From NCBI GenBank assembly GCA_002305275.1, contig DBQO01000037.1, positions 8,130-72,129 of the forward strand: a DNA stretch of 64,000 nt, in the 5' to 3' direction. The notes beneath the pieces were generated by a model, which saw nothing but the letters and a program-made list of their open reading frames with translations, ran no database searches and was not told the origin of the DNA. Position numbers and translations under genes: made by a program. Shown here piece after piece: positions 26,644-35,109 of this stretch (position 1 is the stretch's first letter; every line of letters starts with the position of its first letter). Source of the stretch: Bacteroidales bacterium UBA1392. GTDB taxonomy: Bacteria > Bacteroidota > Bacteroidia > Bacteroidales > UBA932.

Positions 26644-26658
26644 ATTCTAAATTAGAAT
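26644..26658. promoter_or_regulatory. 15-bp palindrome upstream of the DUF2202 gene
   Basis: ATTCTAAATTAGAAT reads as a 7-1-7 inverted repeat in the intergenic region between the divergent DUF2202 and beta-barrel genes. Fur/PerR-family sites have a 7-1-7 form, but the arm sequence here is not the classical one, so the regulator is unknown. Confidence 0.4.
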
Positions 26659-26769
26659 TGTTGCAAATTAGACCAAATTATAGTAAGGATGACACCTTAT
26701 TTTTTTATTAAGAAAAGTAGAGTAAAGGGAGAATTGTGATTTTGGTATGGGAAATAATATAATTTTTTG

Positions 26770-26777
26770 TACATTTG
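26770..26777 (+). promoter_or_regulatory. Predicted -7 box of the small beta-barrel gene
   Basis: TACATTTG matches TAnnTTTG, 40 bases before the ATG at 26818. TTTG at 26741-26744 is the nearest upstream -33 candidate, but the 25-base spacer is longer than usual. Confidence 0.45.
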
Positions 26778-26817
26778 TCTATTAAAAGAAATTGAACTTT
26801 AATAAAACTTACCTATT

Positions 26818-27513
26818 ATGAAAAAATTACTTATTGCTTTGTTGTTCGTATTTATTGGTACCCAAGGATATGCACAATTTTACGTAGGCGGTACTTTTGG
26901 TGTTACGTACAGTCGACTAGCCGGAGCAGGCGGAATGATGGATTTTGGCGGTTTTGGTGATTATGACGATTATGATGATTATGATGATTACGGGTCGTCT
27001 GATGTACAGTCAGGTCTTTCCTTCAAATTACTTCCGGAAATAGGATACCACTTGTCCCTCAGCATGGCTGCCGGAGTTAGTTTCGGTTATATCAAAGGCT
27101 ATGCCGCACTTGGTTCAATGGATATAACAGATTACAAGGCTATGCTTAGTACGGTTATAAGTACGGCAGCGGATACTCAATCTGAAGGTGGTGGTTACCA
27201 TGCAATACGTTTGGCACCATATATTCGCTACACCATGATCAGAAAAGGAGGATTTGAGATTTTTACCGATGTAGTCGCAGGTTTCAATTACATTTTGGAT
27301 AAATCATCAGGCTCTAATTATATCTCTTTGGAGGCCTGTTTAAGACCGGGTGTTTCTTTTGCAATCAGCGATAGTGTAAAACTTTTAGCCAAAACGGGGT
27401 CTATAGGCTTCCAACACTTCAGATCTACGGACAAGGGTGGCATCAATCTTACACGACTTGGTCTGGATCTGGATGGAAATAATTTGATGCTTGGAGCAGT
27501 ATATTATTTCTAG
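26818..27513 (+). CDS. Outer-membrane beta-barrel (porin-like) protein with Asp-Tyr repeat loop
   Basis: The 231-residue product has a signal peptide ending GYAQ (residue 20). Alternating hydrophobic strands (FYVGGTFGVTYSRL, LLPEIGYHLSLSMAAGVSFGY, IRLAPYIRYTMI) and a final LMLGAVYYF are typical of eight-stranded Bacteroidota barrels of the OMP_b-brl family. Residues about 45-60 are an acidic run (DYDDYDDYDDYG) encoded by near-perfect 9-base repeats at 26959-26990, in what should be the first surface loop. No catalytic motif is present. The gene is monocistronic with a terminator 29 bases past its stop. Confidence 0.85.
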   Translation: MKKLLIALLFVFIGTQGYAQFYVGGTFGVTYSRLAGAGGMMDFGGFGDYDDYDDYDDYGSSDVQSGLSFKLLPEIGYHLSLSMAAGVSFGYIKGYAALGSMDITDYKAMLSTVISTAADTQSEGGGYHAIRLAPYIRYTMIRKGGFEIFTDVVAGFNYILDKSSGSNYISLEACLRPGVSFAISDSVKLLAKTGSIGFQHFRSTDKGGINLTRLGLDLDGNNLMLGAVYYF

Positions 27514-27542
27514 TTTATCCGGACCTATCGGATATTTGACTG

Positions 27543-27570
27543 ACTTTCCCTATCAACCGGTAGGGAAAGT
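27543..27570 (+). terminator. Predicted terminator after the beta-barrel gene
   Basis: A perfect 10-bp stem ACTTTCCCTA / TAGGGAAAGT with loop TCAACCGG lies 29 bases past the stop codon. The U-tract (TGGTTTAT) is weak. Confidence 0.65.
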
Positions 27571-27671
27571 TGGTTTATAGCCCTATCCCCAAAAACAACC
27601 GGCAATTATTTTGGAATTGCCAATATTAGTAGGTGTTGTTCTCCCAAAATCTTGTGGACAGATAATATGAT

Positions 27672-28427
27672 ATGTTTATAAGAATAGTTCATACAACAAT
27701 ATTAATACTATTATGGATACCCTCCATTTGGGCTCAGTCTGCCGGCGCATATCGGATTGTTGAAAAAGCGCACGACAACCGCTTTATCAGCAACTTTCAA
27801 GCTCAGGCAGAAATGACGGTTTACAGACCTACATGGCAACGTACCATAGGAATTAAAACTTGGCTGAGATCCAGAGAAATGGTTATGCTCCTCATTGTCT
27901 CTCCTCCAAAAGAGAAAGGACAATCATACCTAAAAAAGGGAGACAATATATGGAGCTGGCAACCTGTGATAGAGAGAACGGTGAAAATAGCAATTTCTGC
28001 TGCGGGGGCCTCCTGGCAGGGAAGTGACTTTACGATTGATGACATGATGAACACCACCTCTTTTTTACATGATTTTACTCATGATTTGTTAGGTGAGGAA
28101 GAGGTAGAGGGGGATCTCTGTAATAAATTGCTCCTGACTCCGCATTCGGAAAGTGCAACGCTCTGGAGTAAAGTAATTGTCTGGATCAGCAAGAAAAGTT
28201 TTGTGGAACGCAAGATAGAGTACTATGATGAAAATGGCGCTTTGATCAGAACATATTTTGCCGACAATGTAAAAAAGATCAAAGAACACTATATCCCCCT
28301 TCATTTAGAGGTTATTCCTGCCGGCAAAGAGGGATATAAGACTATAGTTACGATACTGGATTGGGACTATGACACACCTTTCAAAGAGAGCTTCTTCTCT
28401 CTACAAAATATGAGACGACTTAACTGA
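27672..28427 (+). CDS. LolA-like outer membrane lipoprotein-sorting protein (first gene of the export operon)
   Basis: The 251-residue product has a signal peptide ending SIWAQS. The body matches the 'outer membrane lipoprotein-sorting protein' (LolA-like half-barrel) family: FQAQAEMTVYRPTWQRTIGIKTWLRSREMVMLLIVSPPKEKGQSYLKKGDNIWSWQPVIERTVKI has the typical LolA-like order (quoted in parts: TIGIKTWLRSREMV, SPPKEKGQSYLKKGDNIW), followed by DDMMNTTSFLHDFTHDLLG and a C-terminal DNVKKIKEHYIPLHLEV. It is predicted to carry hydrophobic cargo across the periplasm. It is 9 bases upstream of the first permease, so it belongs to the ABC system that follows. Confidence 0.85.
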   Translation: MFIRIVHTTILILLWIPSIWAQSAGAYRIVEKAHDNRFISNFQAQAEMTVYRPTWQRTIGIKTWLRSREMVMLLIVSPPKEKGQSYLKKGDNIWSWQPVIERTVKIAISAAGASWQGSDFTIDDMMNTTSFLHDFTHDLLGEEEVEGDLCNKLLLTPHSESATLWSKVIVWISKKSFVERKIEYYDENGALIRTYFADNVKKIKEHYIPLHLEVIPAGKEGYKTIVTILDWDYDTPFKESFFSLQNMRRLN

Positions 28428-28436
28428 TAGTTTTCC

Positions 28437-29681
28437 ATGATGAAATTGGCTTGGTTGAATCTGCAAAGGAATCCCTCTCGTGCATTGCTAACTATATTGT
28501 CCGTATTTATAGCCGCATTTTTCTCCATCATTTTTGGATCCGTCAAAAACGGAATACTCAACTCTTCTACGGAGAGCATTTTAAAGCTCTCCGGAGGGGA
28601 TATTGAAATAAGATCGAAGAGTTATTCTACAAGCCGCTTCATTGATGACATAATGCAGATAGATTCTGCAATGCTGGATTCTATCTCAAGGCTCCAATAT
28701 GTGAAGAGAGTTTTGCCTGTTCTTCAATCCTATCTGCTCATATCACATTCATCATCTACCTCCACCAAAGCAGTATCGATAATTGGCATAGACCCGGAAT
28801 CAGAAAAGGATCGCATCCTGACGGTTACCGAAATGGTTGAGGGTCACTGGTTTTCAAAATATGATAAAGGAGTAATCGTAGGCGAAAATATGAGAGAAGA
28901 ACTGGGTCTGAAAGTTGGCGATACTTTGGCAGTAATGGGTATGGGGTATCATGGAGCCGGTGCCGTTGGATTAATTCCTATTCAGGGTGTGGCCAGGATA
29001 CCTGTCGCCGCGGTTGACAAAAACACTATGTTCATGACATTATCCGCTGCACAGGAACTGTTTCAGGCCGAGGATTGCTATAGCGAAATCTATATCATAT
29101 CGGAAAGGTTGGATAAAGTTGACCTTATAAAATCCCAAATTAAAAAGATATTTCCTTCCGATGAATATGAGATAAGGGATTGGAAATCTCTTATAGAGGA
29201 TTTTTTATTTTATTTTCGATTAGCTGATGCGTTCGGATTTATTATTATGCTTTTTCTATACATACTTGTAGGCTCAAATATTCTTGGAACGATAATCTTG
29301 ACGTCCAAAGAGAGAAAACTTGAATTTTCAGTATTGATCTCTGTTGGAATGTCACGCAATAAGCTTAGTAAAAGTCTATTTTATGAGCTCATGATTGTAG
29401 CTCTTTTGGGTGTAATTCTGGCCGTCATAGTAACTCTGCCTATTGTATATTTTTTCACTATCCACCCTATACCACTCTTTGGTGAAGATATTGCAACATT
29501 GAAACAGTTCTCCATATATTCAGGAATTTATATGTCATTGGACTTCACCCTGTTTATAAAACAATTTTTAATAGTCATAGGCATGTGTCTGGCATTCGCC
29601 GCATATCCGATTTCTTTCATACAACATTTAAAAGTAGATGAGGGATTAAGTAAAAGAGATGCAAATGAAGATAATCTATAA
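28437..29681 (+). CDS. ABC transporter permease, FtsX/LolCE-type (first)
   Basis: The 414-residue product has an N-terminal transmembrane helix (about 18-38), a long periplasmic MacB-like domain (about 40-270, including IVGENMREELGLKVGDTLAVMG) and three C-terminal helices (about 268-300, 315-345, 375-400), the FtsX fold. Such permeases do not form a pore but pass mechanical force to periplasmic partners, as in LolCDE and MacB. It overlaps the second permease by 17-23 bases, so the two are translationally coupled and probably form a heterodimer. Confidence 0.9.
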   Translation: MMKLAWLNLQRNPSRALLTILSVFIAAFFSIIFGSVKNGILNSSTESILKLSGGDIEIRSKSYSTSRFIDDIMQIDSAMLDSISRLQYVKRVLPVLQSYLLISHSSSTSTKAVSIIGIDPESEKDRILTVTEMVEGHWFSKYDKGVIVGENMREELGLKVGDTLAVMGMGYHGAGAVGLIPIQGVARIPVAAVDKNTMFMTLSAAQELFQAEDCYSEIYIISERLDKVDLIKSQIKKIFPSDEYEIRDWKSLIEDFLFYFRLADAFGFIIMLFLYILVGSNILGTIILTSKERKLEFSVLISVGMSRNKLSKSLFYELMIVALLGVILAVIVTLPIVYFFTIHPIPLFGEDIATLKQFSIYSGIYMSLDFTLFIKQFLIVIGMCLAFAAYPISFIQHLKVDEGLSKRDANEDNL

Positions 29682-30861
29682 AATGGCTTTTAGAAATATT
29701 TTCAGGAAGAAAGGCCGTAGCGGTTTAATCATAATTATTATTGCACTGGGTGTTTTTGCAGCTTCATTTGGTGTCTCCCTTTCCAATGGTTGGTCGGAGA
29801 GTGTCTATAGGGAGCATATAGATATGCAGACCTCCCAATTGCAAATTCATGCGAATAAATTTTCTGATGCGAATGAAGTAGCCGAGTTTATGGATAAGAG
29901 TGTGGTTCAGGAGACCCTGAGTGCTGTAGATGAAGTGGTTTATGCTTCTTACCGGTTGAAAACCAACGCTCTTTTATCTACCGCATACACAAGCGTAGGA
30001 CTCATATTAATAGGAGTGGATAGAGATGAAGAGATTAAGGTCTCTTCTATTCACAGCACTATCGGGAGTGATGATGGAAACTTTTTCGAAAGTGATATCG
30101 TAAGACCCATAGTCATAAGTAAGAGTTCGGCAGAAAGGTTAAATGCGGGTATTAATTCTAAAATAATTCTCTCTTTACAAGATTCATCGGGAGAGATTCA
30201 AAGGACTATGTTCAGAGTTGGAGGGTTGTATCAAACCAATAGCACAAGATTTGACAACACAACTGCTTTTGTAAAAAAGTCTGACCTGATACCTTATTTA
30301 AATATTCCTGAAGAAGCTATCCATGAAGTTGCCATTGTCGTTAAGGATTTTCGGCAATGTGATGAGGTTAAGCATAAGTTATCTCAACTATTGCCTCGAC
30401 ACGACATTAAGAAGTGGGACGAATTATATCCCCTCTTGCACTTGATAAATGCCTGGCATGGGATAGCCACTTTTCTCTTTTTACTACTGTTCTTCATAGC
30501 TTTAGGAGTTAGTACAACCAATTTTATGATGATGTCGGTTTTAGAGAGAAAAGGTGAGTTCAGAATGCTGAACAAAGTAGGAATGGCAGGAAACCGCATT
30601 GGGCTGATGATTATAATGGAAACACTTTTTACTACATTAATAGCCATTTCTATAGGCCTGTTATTATGTGTGCTTGCCGCAGAGACCTTTTCTAAGTCCG
30701 GTATCGATATCAAATTTTTATTCGATAATAATTCCAGACACGGTTATTCAACAGTAATTTATCCCACAATAAATAACAGAGATTTTGTTCATATCTTTGT
30801 GCTGGTCCCGGCTATCAGTATAATTGCAACCCTATCGCCCATTAAAAAGGTTCTTAAGTAA
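29665..30861 (+). CDS. ABC transporter permease, FtsX/LolCE-type (second)
   Basis: Translation may start at ATG 29659 or 29665; I choose the second (MKIIYKMAFRNIFRKKGRSG, 398 residues) because it puts the basic amphipathic segment at the N-terminus as in relatives. Topology equals the first permease: one N-terminal helix, a periplasmic domain of about 230 residues, and three C-terminal helices (HGIATFLFLLLFFIALGVSTT; IGLMIIMETLFTTLIAISIG). Sequence similarity to the first permease is low, which suggests distinct roles in a heterodimer. The ATPase gene follows after 14 bases. Confidence 0.9.
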   Translation: MKIIYKMAFRNIFRKKGRSGLIIIIIALGVFAASFGVSLSNGWSESVYREHIDMQTSQLQIHANKFSDANEVAEFMDKSVVQETLSAVDEVVYASYRLKTNALLSTAYTSVGLILIGVDRDEEIKVSSIHSTIGSDDGNFFESDIVRPIVISKSSAERLNAGINSKIILSLQDSSGEIQRTMFRVGGLYQTNSTRFDNTTAFVKKSDLIPYLNIPEEAIHEVAIVVKDFRQCDEVKHKLSQLLPRHDIKKWDELYPLLHLINAWHGIATFLFLLLFFIALGVSTTNFMMMSVLERKGEFRMLNKVGMAGNRIGLMIIMETLFTTLIAISIGLLLCVLAAETFSKSGIDIKFLFDNNSRHGYSTVIYPTINNRDFVHIFVLVPAISIIATLSPIKKVLK

Positions 30862-30875
30862 ATTTAATAGTAGTC

Positions 30876-31592
30876 ATGGATAAGTTAAAAGATAATGACA
30901 AATCAATAATCGTAAGAACAGAGGAGCTTTCCAAGTCCTTTCTCAACGGCCAGTCTATAATAAAAGCAACTGATCGTATCAACCTGACCATTGCAAGTGG
31001 AGAGTTTACTGCGGTAGTAGGTCCCTCTGGCTCCGGCAAGACTACCCTTCTTAACCTGATTGGAGGACTTACAAAACCCTCTTCCGGAAAAGTTTTTGTA
31101 AAAGGAACAGATATAAATCAGCTTAAAGATAAAGAGCTTGTAAATTTTCGTTTGCATAACATAGGATTTGTTTTTCAATTACTCAATCTGATTCCGGTAT
31201 TGACGGTAGAAGAGAATATAGGATTTGTAATGGAGTTGCAGGGGGCAGACAAAGAGCAACGAATTGCGCGGACAGCCGAACTGCTTGAGTTGATTGGCAT
31301 GAAAGACCGTGCCGGCTCTCGTCCATCCACTCTTTCCGGTGGTCAAAAGCAAAGGGTTGCAGTAGCACGTGCTTTAGCCTCTAAACCTCTCTTTATTCTT
31401 GCAGATGAACCCACGGCAAATCTCGACACGGAGGCTGCCGAAACTTTGCTTAACACAATGCTTCTTCTTAACGAAAAGGAGAAGATCACTTTCCTCTTTT
31501 CTACGCACGATCCTCGTGTGATGAACAAGGCCAGACGATTGATAACCCTTGAGGATGGTAGGATTACAAAGGATGAGAGATATGTTCGGTAG
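30876..31592 (+). CDS. ABC transporter ATPase, LolD/MacB type
   Basis: The 238-residue protein has every ABC motif: Walker A GPSGSGKTTL (residues 49-58), Q-loop FVFQLLNLIPVLTVEEN, signature LSGGQKQRVAVARAL, Walker B LFILADEPTANLD, and H-loop STHDPRV. The pattern LNLIP-LTV-EN and ADEPTANLD is that of the LolD/MacB/FtsE family that drives FtsX-type permeases. It powers the two permeases just upstream. Its last codons overlap the start of the next gene, so the barrel protein is coupled to it. Confidence 0.95.
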   Translation: MDKLKDNDKSIIVRTEELSKSFLNGQSIIKATDRINLTIASGEFTAVVGPSGSGKTTLLNLIGGLTKPSSGKVFVKGTDINQLKDKELVNFRLHNIGFVFQLLNLIPVLTVEENIGFVMELQGADKEQRIARTAELLELIGMKDRAGSRPSTLSGGQKQRVAVARALASKPLFILADEPTANLDTEAAETLLNTMLLLNEKEKITFLFSTHDPRVMNKARRLITLEDGRITKDERYVR

Positions 31593-32730
31593 GTTCATCA
31601 TAGCATTTTCTCTGTTTCAGCTCTGTTTTTACAGCGCAAATGCTCAAGTCGACCTGACGGGATACATCAACAACTACTCACTGCTTGGAGAGACCAGGCC
31701 TAATCCTTTTGATGAAACTTTATGGCAAAATATGACCTCTCAAAGATTTAATTTCAATTGGAGGATCAACAACAATTTTAACATATACATAAGCAGCAGA
31801 ACGAATTTCTCCATTGGAAACAGCACTATCCTAAAAATGATAAAAGCCACTTCGACGGATGACTACAATCTGATGAAACTATCCTATTCACCGGTAGACA
31901 AAGATGATAAATGGTTAGGGGTTGCTTTGGACCGGCTTGCGTTACGGTGGGCTGCTGATGATTTTGAAATTACTCTGGGTCGGCAGAGGATTAACTGGGG
32001 AAATACAATATTGTGGAACCCTAACGATATCTTTGACTCATCACCTGTCATTAATTTCACTTACCCTGAGAAAATGGGCTGTGATGCATTGCATGCTACA
32101 TTTTATCATAGTGAGGTTGCTACCAGTGAAATTGCTCTGTCTGCCGACAGAGATGGTTCCCCTACGGCAGCTTTATTTCATAGGAATAATTTTAGAAAAT
32201 TAGATTATCAATTATTGGGAGGAGTATATAAGGGGCATTATCTCTTTGCCGGTGGGGGCTTTACTACTGAGCTGAAGCATGTCAATATCCGATTTGAAGG
32301 ATCATATTTTCGCGATTTCCGAAAGGTAGGTGATAAGCGTGACGTCGTTCAGATTGCTCTGGGTATTGATAAAATATTTTCAAACAACCTTATTTTACAA
32401 ACTGAAGTCTTATATACAAATAAACCATACGACATATCGGACGTTCTCTTTTCATACGTCCCTAAAAGGCAATCCGTGAGAGAGTTGACTACCTCTTCAT
32501 GGAGCTTTGCAGGGCAACTTTATTATCCTTTTTCCAATTTGTTCTCAATAAAATCCTTAGTGGCATATTTCCACGATCAAAAAGCATTTTTGGTTGGGGC
32601 GGAAATGAGCTATCAACTTTTTAAAAATTTTGAACTATCTTTGATGGTTGGTGCGTTTGATTATACCTTGGGTCAATCCTATTCAATGGATGGGCTTGCA
32701 GGCACTCTACATTTAAAATATTATTTTTGA
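31573..32730 (+). CDS. Outer-membrane beta-barrel protein of the export operon
   Basis: Translation probably starts at ATG 31573 or 31582 (MFGRFIIAFSLFQLCFYSANAQ is a good signal peptide); earlier in-frame ATGs lie deep in the ATPase gene. From 31573 it has 385 residues. Alternating strands, the motif LGRQRINWGNTILWNPNDIF (common in Bacteroidota barrels related to alginate-export and DUF1302 proteins) and a terminal GTLHLKYYF mark a barrel of about 16-18 strands. Location in the operon after LolA-like, permease and ATPase genes suggests it is the outer-membrane end of the same pathway. Cargo unknown. Confidence 0.8.
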   Translation: MRDMFGRFIIAFSLFQLCFYSANAQVDLTGYINNYSLLGETRPNPFDETLWQNMTSQRFNFNWRINNNFNIYISSRTNFSIGNSTILKMIKATSTDDYNLMKLSYSPVDKDDKWLGVALDRLALRWAADDFEITLGRQRINWGNTILWNPNDIFDSSPVINFTYPEKMGCDALHATFYHSEVATSEIALSADRDGSPTAALFHRNNFRKLDYQLLGGVYKGHYLFAGGGFTTELKHVNIRFEGSYFRDFRKVGDKRDVVQIALGIDKIFSNNLILQTEVLYTNKPYDISDVLFSYVPKRQSVRELTTSSWSFAGQLYYPFSNLFSIKSLVAYFHDQKAFLVGAEMSYQLFKNFELSLMVGAFDYTLGQSYSMDGLAGTLHLKYYF

Positions 32731-32761
32731 GGTGTAATAAAATAGATTAGTTTACAAAGGG

Positions 32762-34003
32762 ATGAAATACTCATTTTTAACACTATTCATTATAGCCTTC
32801 TCTCTGTTAAGTTGTGAGAGAGAGCCTCTCTTTGAGGAAATTGAATATGTTAAATACAGTCATCAACTATTCGAAGAGAATACGAGGATGGGAGAGCTTA
32901 TCCAGAAGGCTTCAAGAGAGTTTGGTGCCACCCCAAAAGAAATGTTGTTAAAAGCGGGTTATAGCGAGACGCAAGCAGACCAATTTCTTGAAAAACTCAA
33001 CCTATATGTTGCGCTTTCAAAAGATTATACCGTACATGGTATTGCATATAATACTAAAGATCCCCTCGGTGAGTCTGTCGTGGCATCGGGACTCCTATAT
33101 TGTCCGCAAAACAGATTACCTAAAGGCGTAATCTTCGTCTACCCATTTTTCAAGAGCAAAGGGGTAAGCGGTACTGACACTCGATACAGTGTAGAATCTC
33201 TCTTAGCTGTGGCAGGTGATTATGTATGTATTATACCGGATGGTATTGGCATGGGCATCAATTCGGATCAACCGATGTCTATAATCCAGCATGAAAATTT
33301 AGCTGAAACAGGTATAGATTTTTATCTCGCAGTCAGAGAGTTCATTTATAATCGCCATCACTATAAGCTCCCTAAACGGCTTATTCTGTTTGGCTATTCC
33401 CTCGGCGGTTCCGCTACCTGGTCGTTGGCAAGATATCTCTCCATCCATAAAGAGTTGGAAATCGGCGTTAAAGATATCTTTGTCGGAGGAGGGCCTTATT
33501 ATCCTGACCTCTGTATGAAGGATTTATTTGAAAGCCGCTATTCGGAATTTGCCTCAGGCCCCTTTATACTCTGGTCTTTAAACTACTATGACAATTTAAA
33601 TCTGGATTTTACCAAGATTTTCAAGGGCAAACTATTGGATGGATTTCCCGGATTGTGCAATGGATCCAGAGCGGTGCATGATGTGACCTCCTATATCGGA
33701 ACTGATCTTAACGACTATTTCGATGAGGATTTTTTACAAAACGAAGAGAATCAATACCGCCGGTTGGTTATGGATGCACTGAAAAAACACTCTATACCAA
33801 ATGATTGGCGACCTGACGTCAAAGTTCGTTTATACAACTGCCATAAAGACCTATATGTTCCCTCTATTTGTGGGGATAAACTATACGAGTATTTAAAGGA
33901 GATAAATGCTGATGTCGAATATATCCATGAGGATATAGCGCACGAAAAGATGATTATAAGAATGATAATGGATTTTTACAAGTACCTCTATCCAAATCAA
34001 TAA
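32762..34003 (+). CDS. Lipoprotein alpha/beta hydrolase (secretory-lipase-like)
   Basis: The 413-residue product has lipobox SLLSC (Cys18), a helical region of about 60 residues, then an alpha/beta hydrolase. The nucleophile elbow is GYSLGG at about residue 212-217; the oxyanion-strand region is KGVIFVYPFFKSKGV. The likely catalytic Asp is in YNCHKDLYVP and His in EDIAHEKMI near the C-terminus. The layout resembles secretory lipases and cephalosporin-esterase-like lipoproteins of Bacteroidota. It follows the barrel gene after 31 bases and is the last gene of the operon, suggesting it acts on the transported substance at the surface. Confidence 0.8.
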   Translation: MKYSFLTLFIIAFSLLSCEREPLFEEIEYVKYSHQLFEENTRMGELIQKASREFGATPKEMLLKAGYSETQADQFLEKLNLYVALSKDYTVHGIAYNTKDPLGESVVASGLLYCPQNRLPKGVIFVYPFFKSKGVSGTDTRYSVESLLAVAGDYVCIIPDGIGMGINSDQPMSIIQHENLAETGIDFYLAVREFIYNRHHYKLPKRLILFGYSLGGSATWSLARYLSIHKELEIGVKDIFVGGGPYYPDLCMKDLFESRYSEFASGPFILWSLNYYDNLNLDFTKIFKGKLLDGFPGLCNGSRAVHDVTSYIGTDLNDYFDEDFLQNEENQYRRLVMDALKKHSIPNDWRPDVKVRLYNCHKDLYVPSICGDKLYEYLKEINADVEYIHEDIAHEKMIIRMIMDFYKYLYPNQ

Positions 34004-34088
34004 TCGTCTCCATTAATATCTCCATTTCAACAATAATACCGGTAAGCAGCGCCACACCTGCCGCTATAATGATTGCAATAGTTTCCAT
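33954..34088 (-). CDS. Possible 44-residue membrane peptide
   Basis: ATG at 34086-34088 to TAA at 33954. The product METIAIIIAAGVALLTGIIV is one hydrophobic helix followed by an acidic amphipathic part and a short polar tail. The segment IIIAAGVALLTGIIV resembles LIVAAGPFLTTFVIIV of the two 48-residue peptides near 52.5 and 56.4 kb. TATTTTTG, a perfect -7 box (34093-34100, minus strand), lies 4 bases before the ATG, as in those genes. It overlaps the hydrolase 3' end by 50 bases on the other strand. A real gene is possible but not certain. Confidence 0.4.
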   Translation of the reverse strand: METIAIIIAAGVALLTGIIVEMEILMETIIDLDRGTCKNPLSFL

Positions 34089-34109
34089 ATTGCAAAAATA
34101 ACAATTAAA

Positions 34110-34973
34110 TCACTCCTTGATGGCTCTGATGCTCTGCGGATAGACAAGAAAGAGTCCGTGTATGTGTCCCATACCCACCGCCGGGATATTTATTTCCACA
34201 GAATCGCCTACGCTTAACTCCTCAGAAGGATCATATTTGCCGAACAGCTCATAAAAAGCATCATACTGCGCACTAAGGACCATACGCAGGGAGCCTATGG
34301 AAATTATCACTTCCATCGTCTGGAGCGGCTGTGGAGAGGTGTATGCAATGCCTGAAAGCGGTGAGCCTCCGACGGCAGTCATTGCCCTCTGCAATGTTCC
34401 AAACAACTCTACCCTTCCTCTGACGAAGCGCTGGTCCTCTCCTACCGGTATTAACGTAGTATCTCTCCATCGTCCGGGATCTTCAATGCACGCAGCTATC
34501 TGAGCTTCATCAAGGTAATATGTACCATAGGTGCCCCTCTGCCTTACCGCTATAGGGTAACGGAAGAGGCCTATATTACCTATCATCACCGGGTTAAGGG
34601 ATGTTACGTAGAAAATGCGTTCCCTTGAGTAAGAGCGCAGCTGTGTCTCTACCCTTACAGCAGGTATCCAGCGGGGAGTAAACCCATAATAGGTGTGGTA
34701 GCCCTCCTCCGTCCGATAGCTCTCTGACGTGCTTTTAATGAAGAATGTACTCTCTAAAGCTGTCTTGAAGGGAGCTCTTATCTCCAAATTTCCATAAAAA
34801 ACTTCATGGTCTTGCGCTTCATAAAATATTTCCGATGCAAATGAGGACCAATCGAATCTCAATTCAACATTTTCAGGCACAAAGTCTGCACCTTCCATAC
34901 AACCCTGTGTTGCCATCGCAACCAACATTAAAATCACCGCAGCCACAGACTCTCTTTTTATTATAGGTATCAT
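34110..34973 (-). CDS. DUF5119-type lipoprotein of the fimbria locus
   Basis: The 287-residue product has lipobox ATQGC (Cys25), then a beta-rich body: VELRFDWSSF, AYYG-like repeats, and paired segments ending PAVGMGHIHGLFLVYPQSI. In Bacteroidales, DUF5119 genes lie with DUF3575, DUF3868 and fimbrillin genes, and this one is divergent from exactly that set, so I assign it by context and by its general pattern. It is probably an accessory surface component of fimbriae. I cannot confirm the family without a profile search. Confidence 0.6.
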   Translation of the reverse strand: MIPIIKRESVAAVILMLVAMATQGCMEGADFVPENVELRFDWSSFASEIFYEAQDHEVFYGNLEIRAPFKTALESTFFIKSTSESYRTEEGYHTYYGFTPRWIPAVRVETQLRSYSRERIFYVTSLNPVMIGNIGLFRYPIAVRQRGTYGTYYLDEAQIAACIEDPGRWRDTTLIPVGEDQRFVRGRVELFGTLQRAMTAVGGSPLSGIAYTSPQPLQTMEVIISIGSLRMVLSAQYDAFYELFGKYDPSEELSVGDSVEINIPAVGMGHIHGLFLVYPQSIRAIKE

Positions 34974-35057
34974 ATTGTTTATGTATTAAATATTATGAGT
35001 GCAAATATAGCATTATTTTTATTTTGTCAATATCTACTATAATTTTAGTGATTTATT

Positions 35058-35088
35058 TTTGTGATTATATAAATATTATATATTTTTG
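35058..35088 (+). promoter_or_regulatory. Predicted promoter of the fimbria operon
   Basis: TTTG (35058-35061), a 19-base spacer and TATTTTTG (35081-35088) match the Bacteroides consensus fully. The leader to the ATG at 35110 is about 15 bases. Confidence 0.65.
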
Positions 35089-35109
35089 CAGTCAAATAAC
35101 TAATGTGCG

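Noticed and set aside
26644..26658. Classical PerR or Fur box
   Set aside because: The 7-1-7 form is right but the arms ATTCTAA / TTAGAAT do not match the classical TTATAAT or GATAAT sequences; kept only as an unassigned palindrome.
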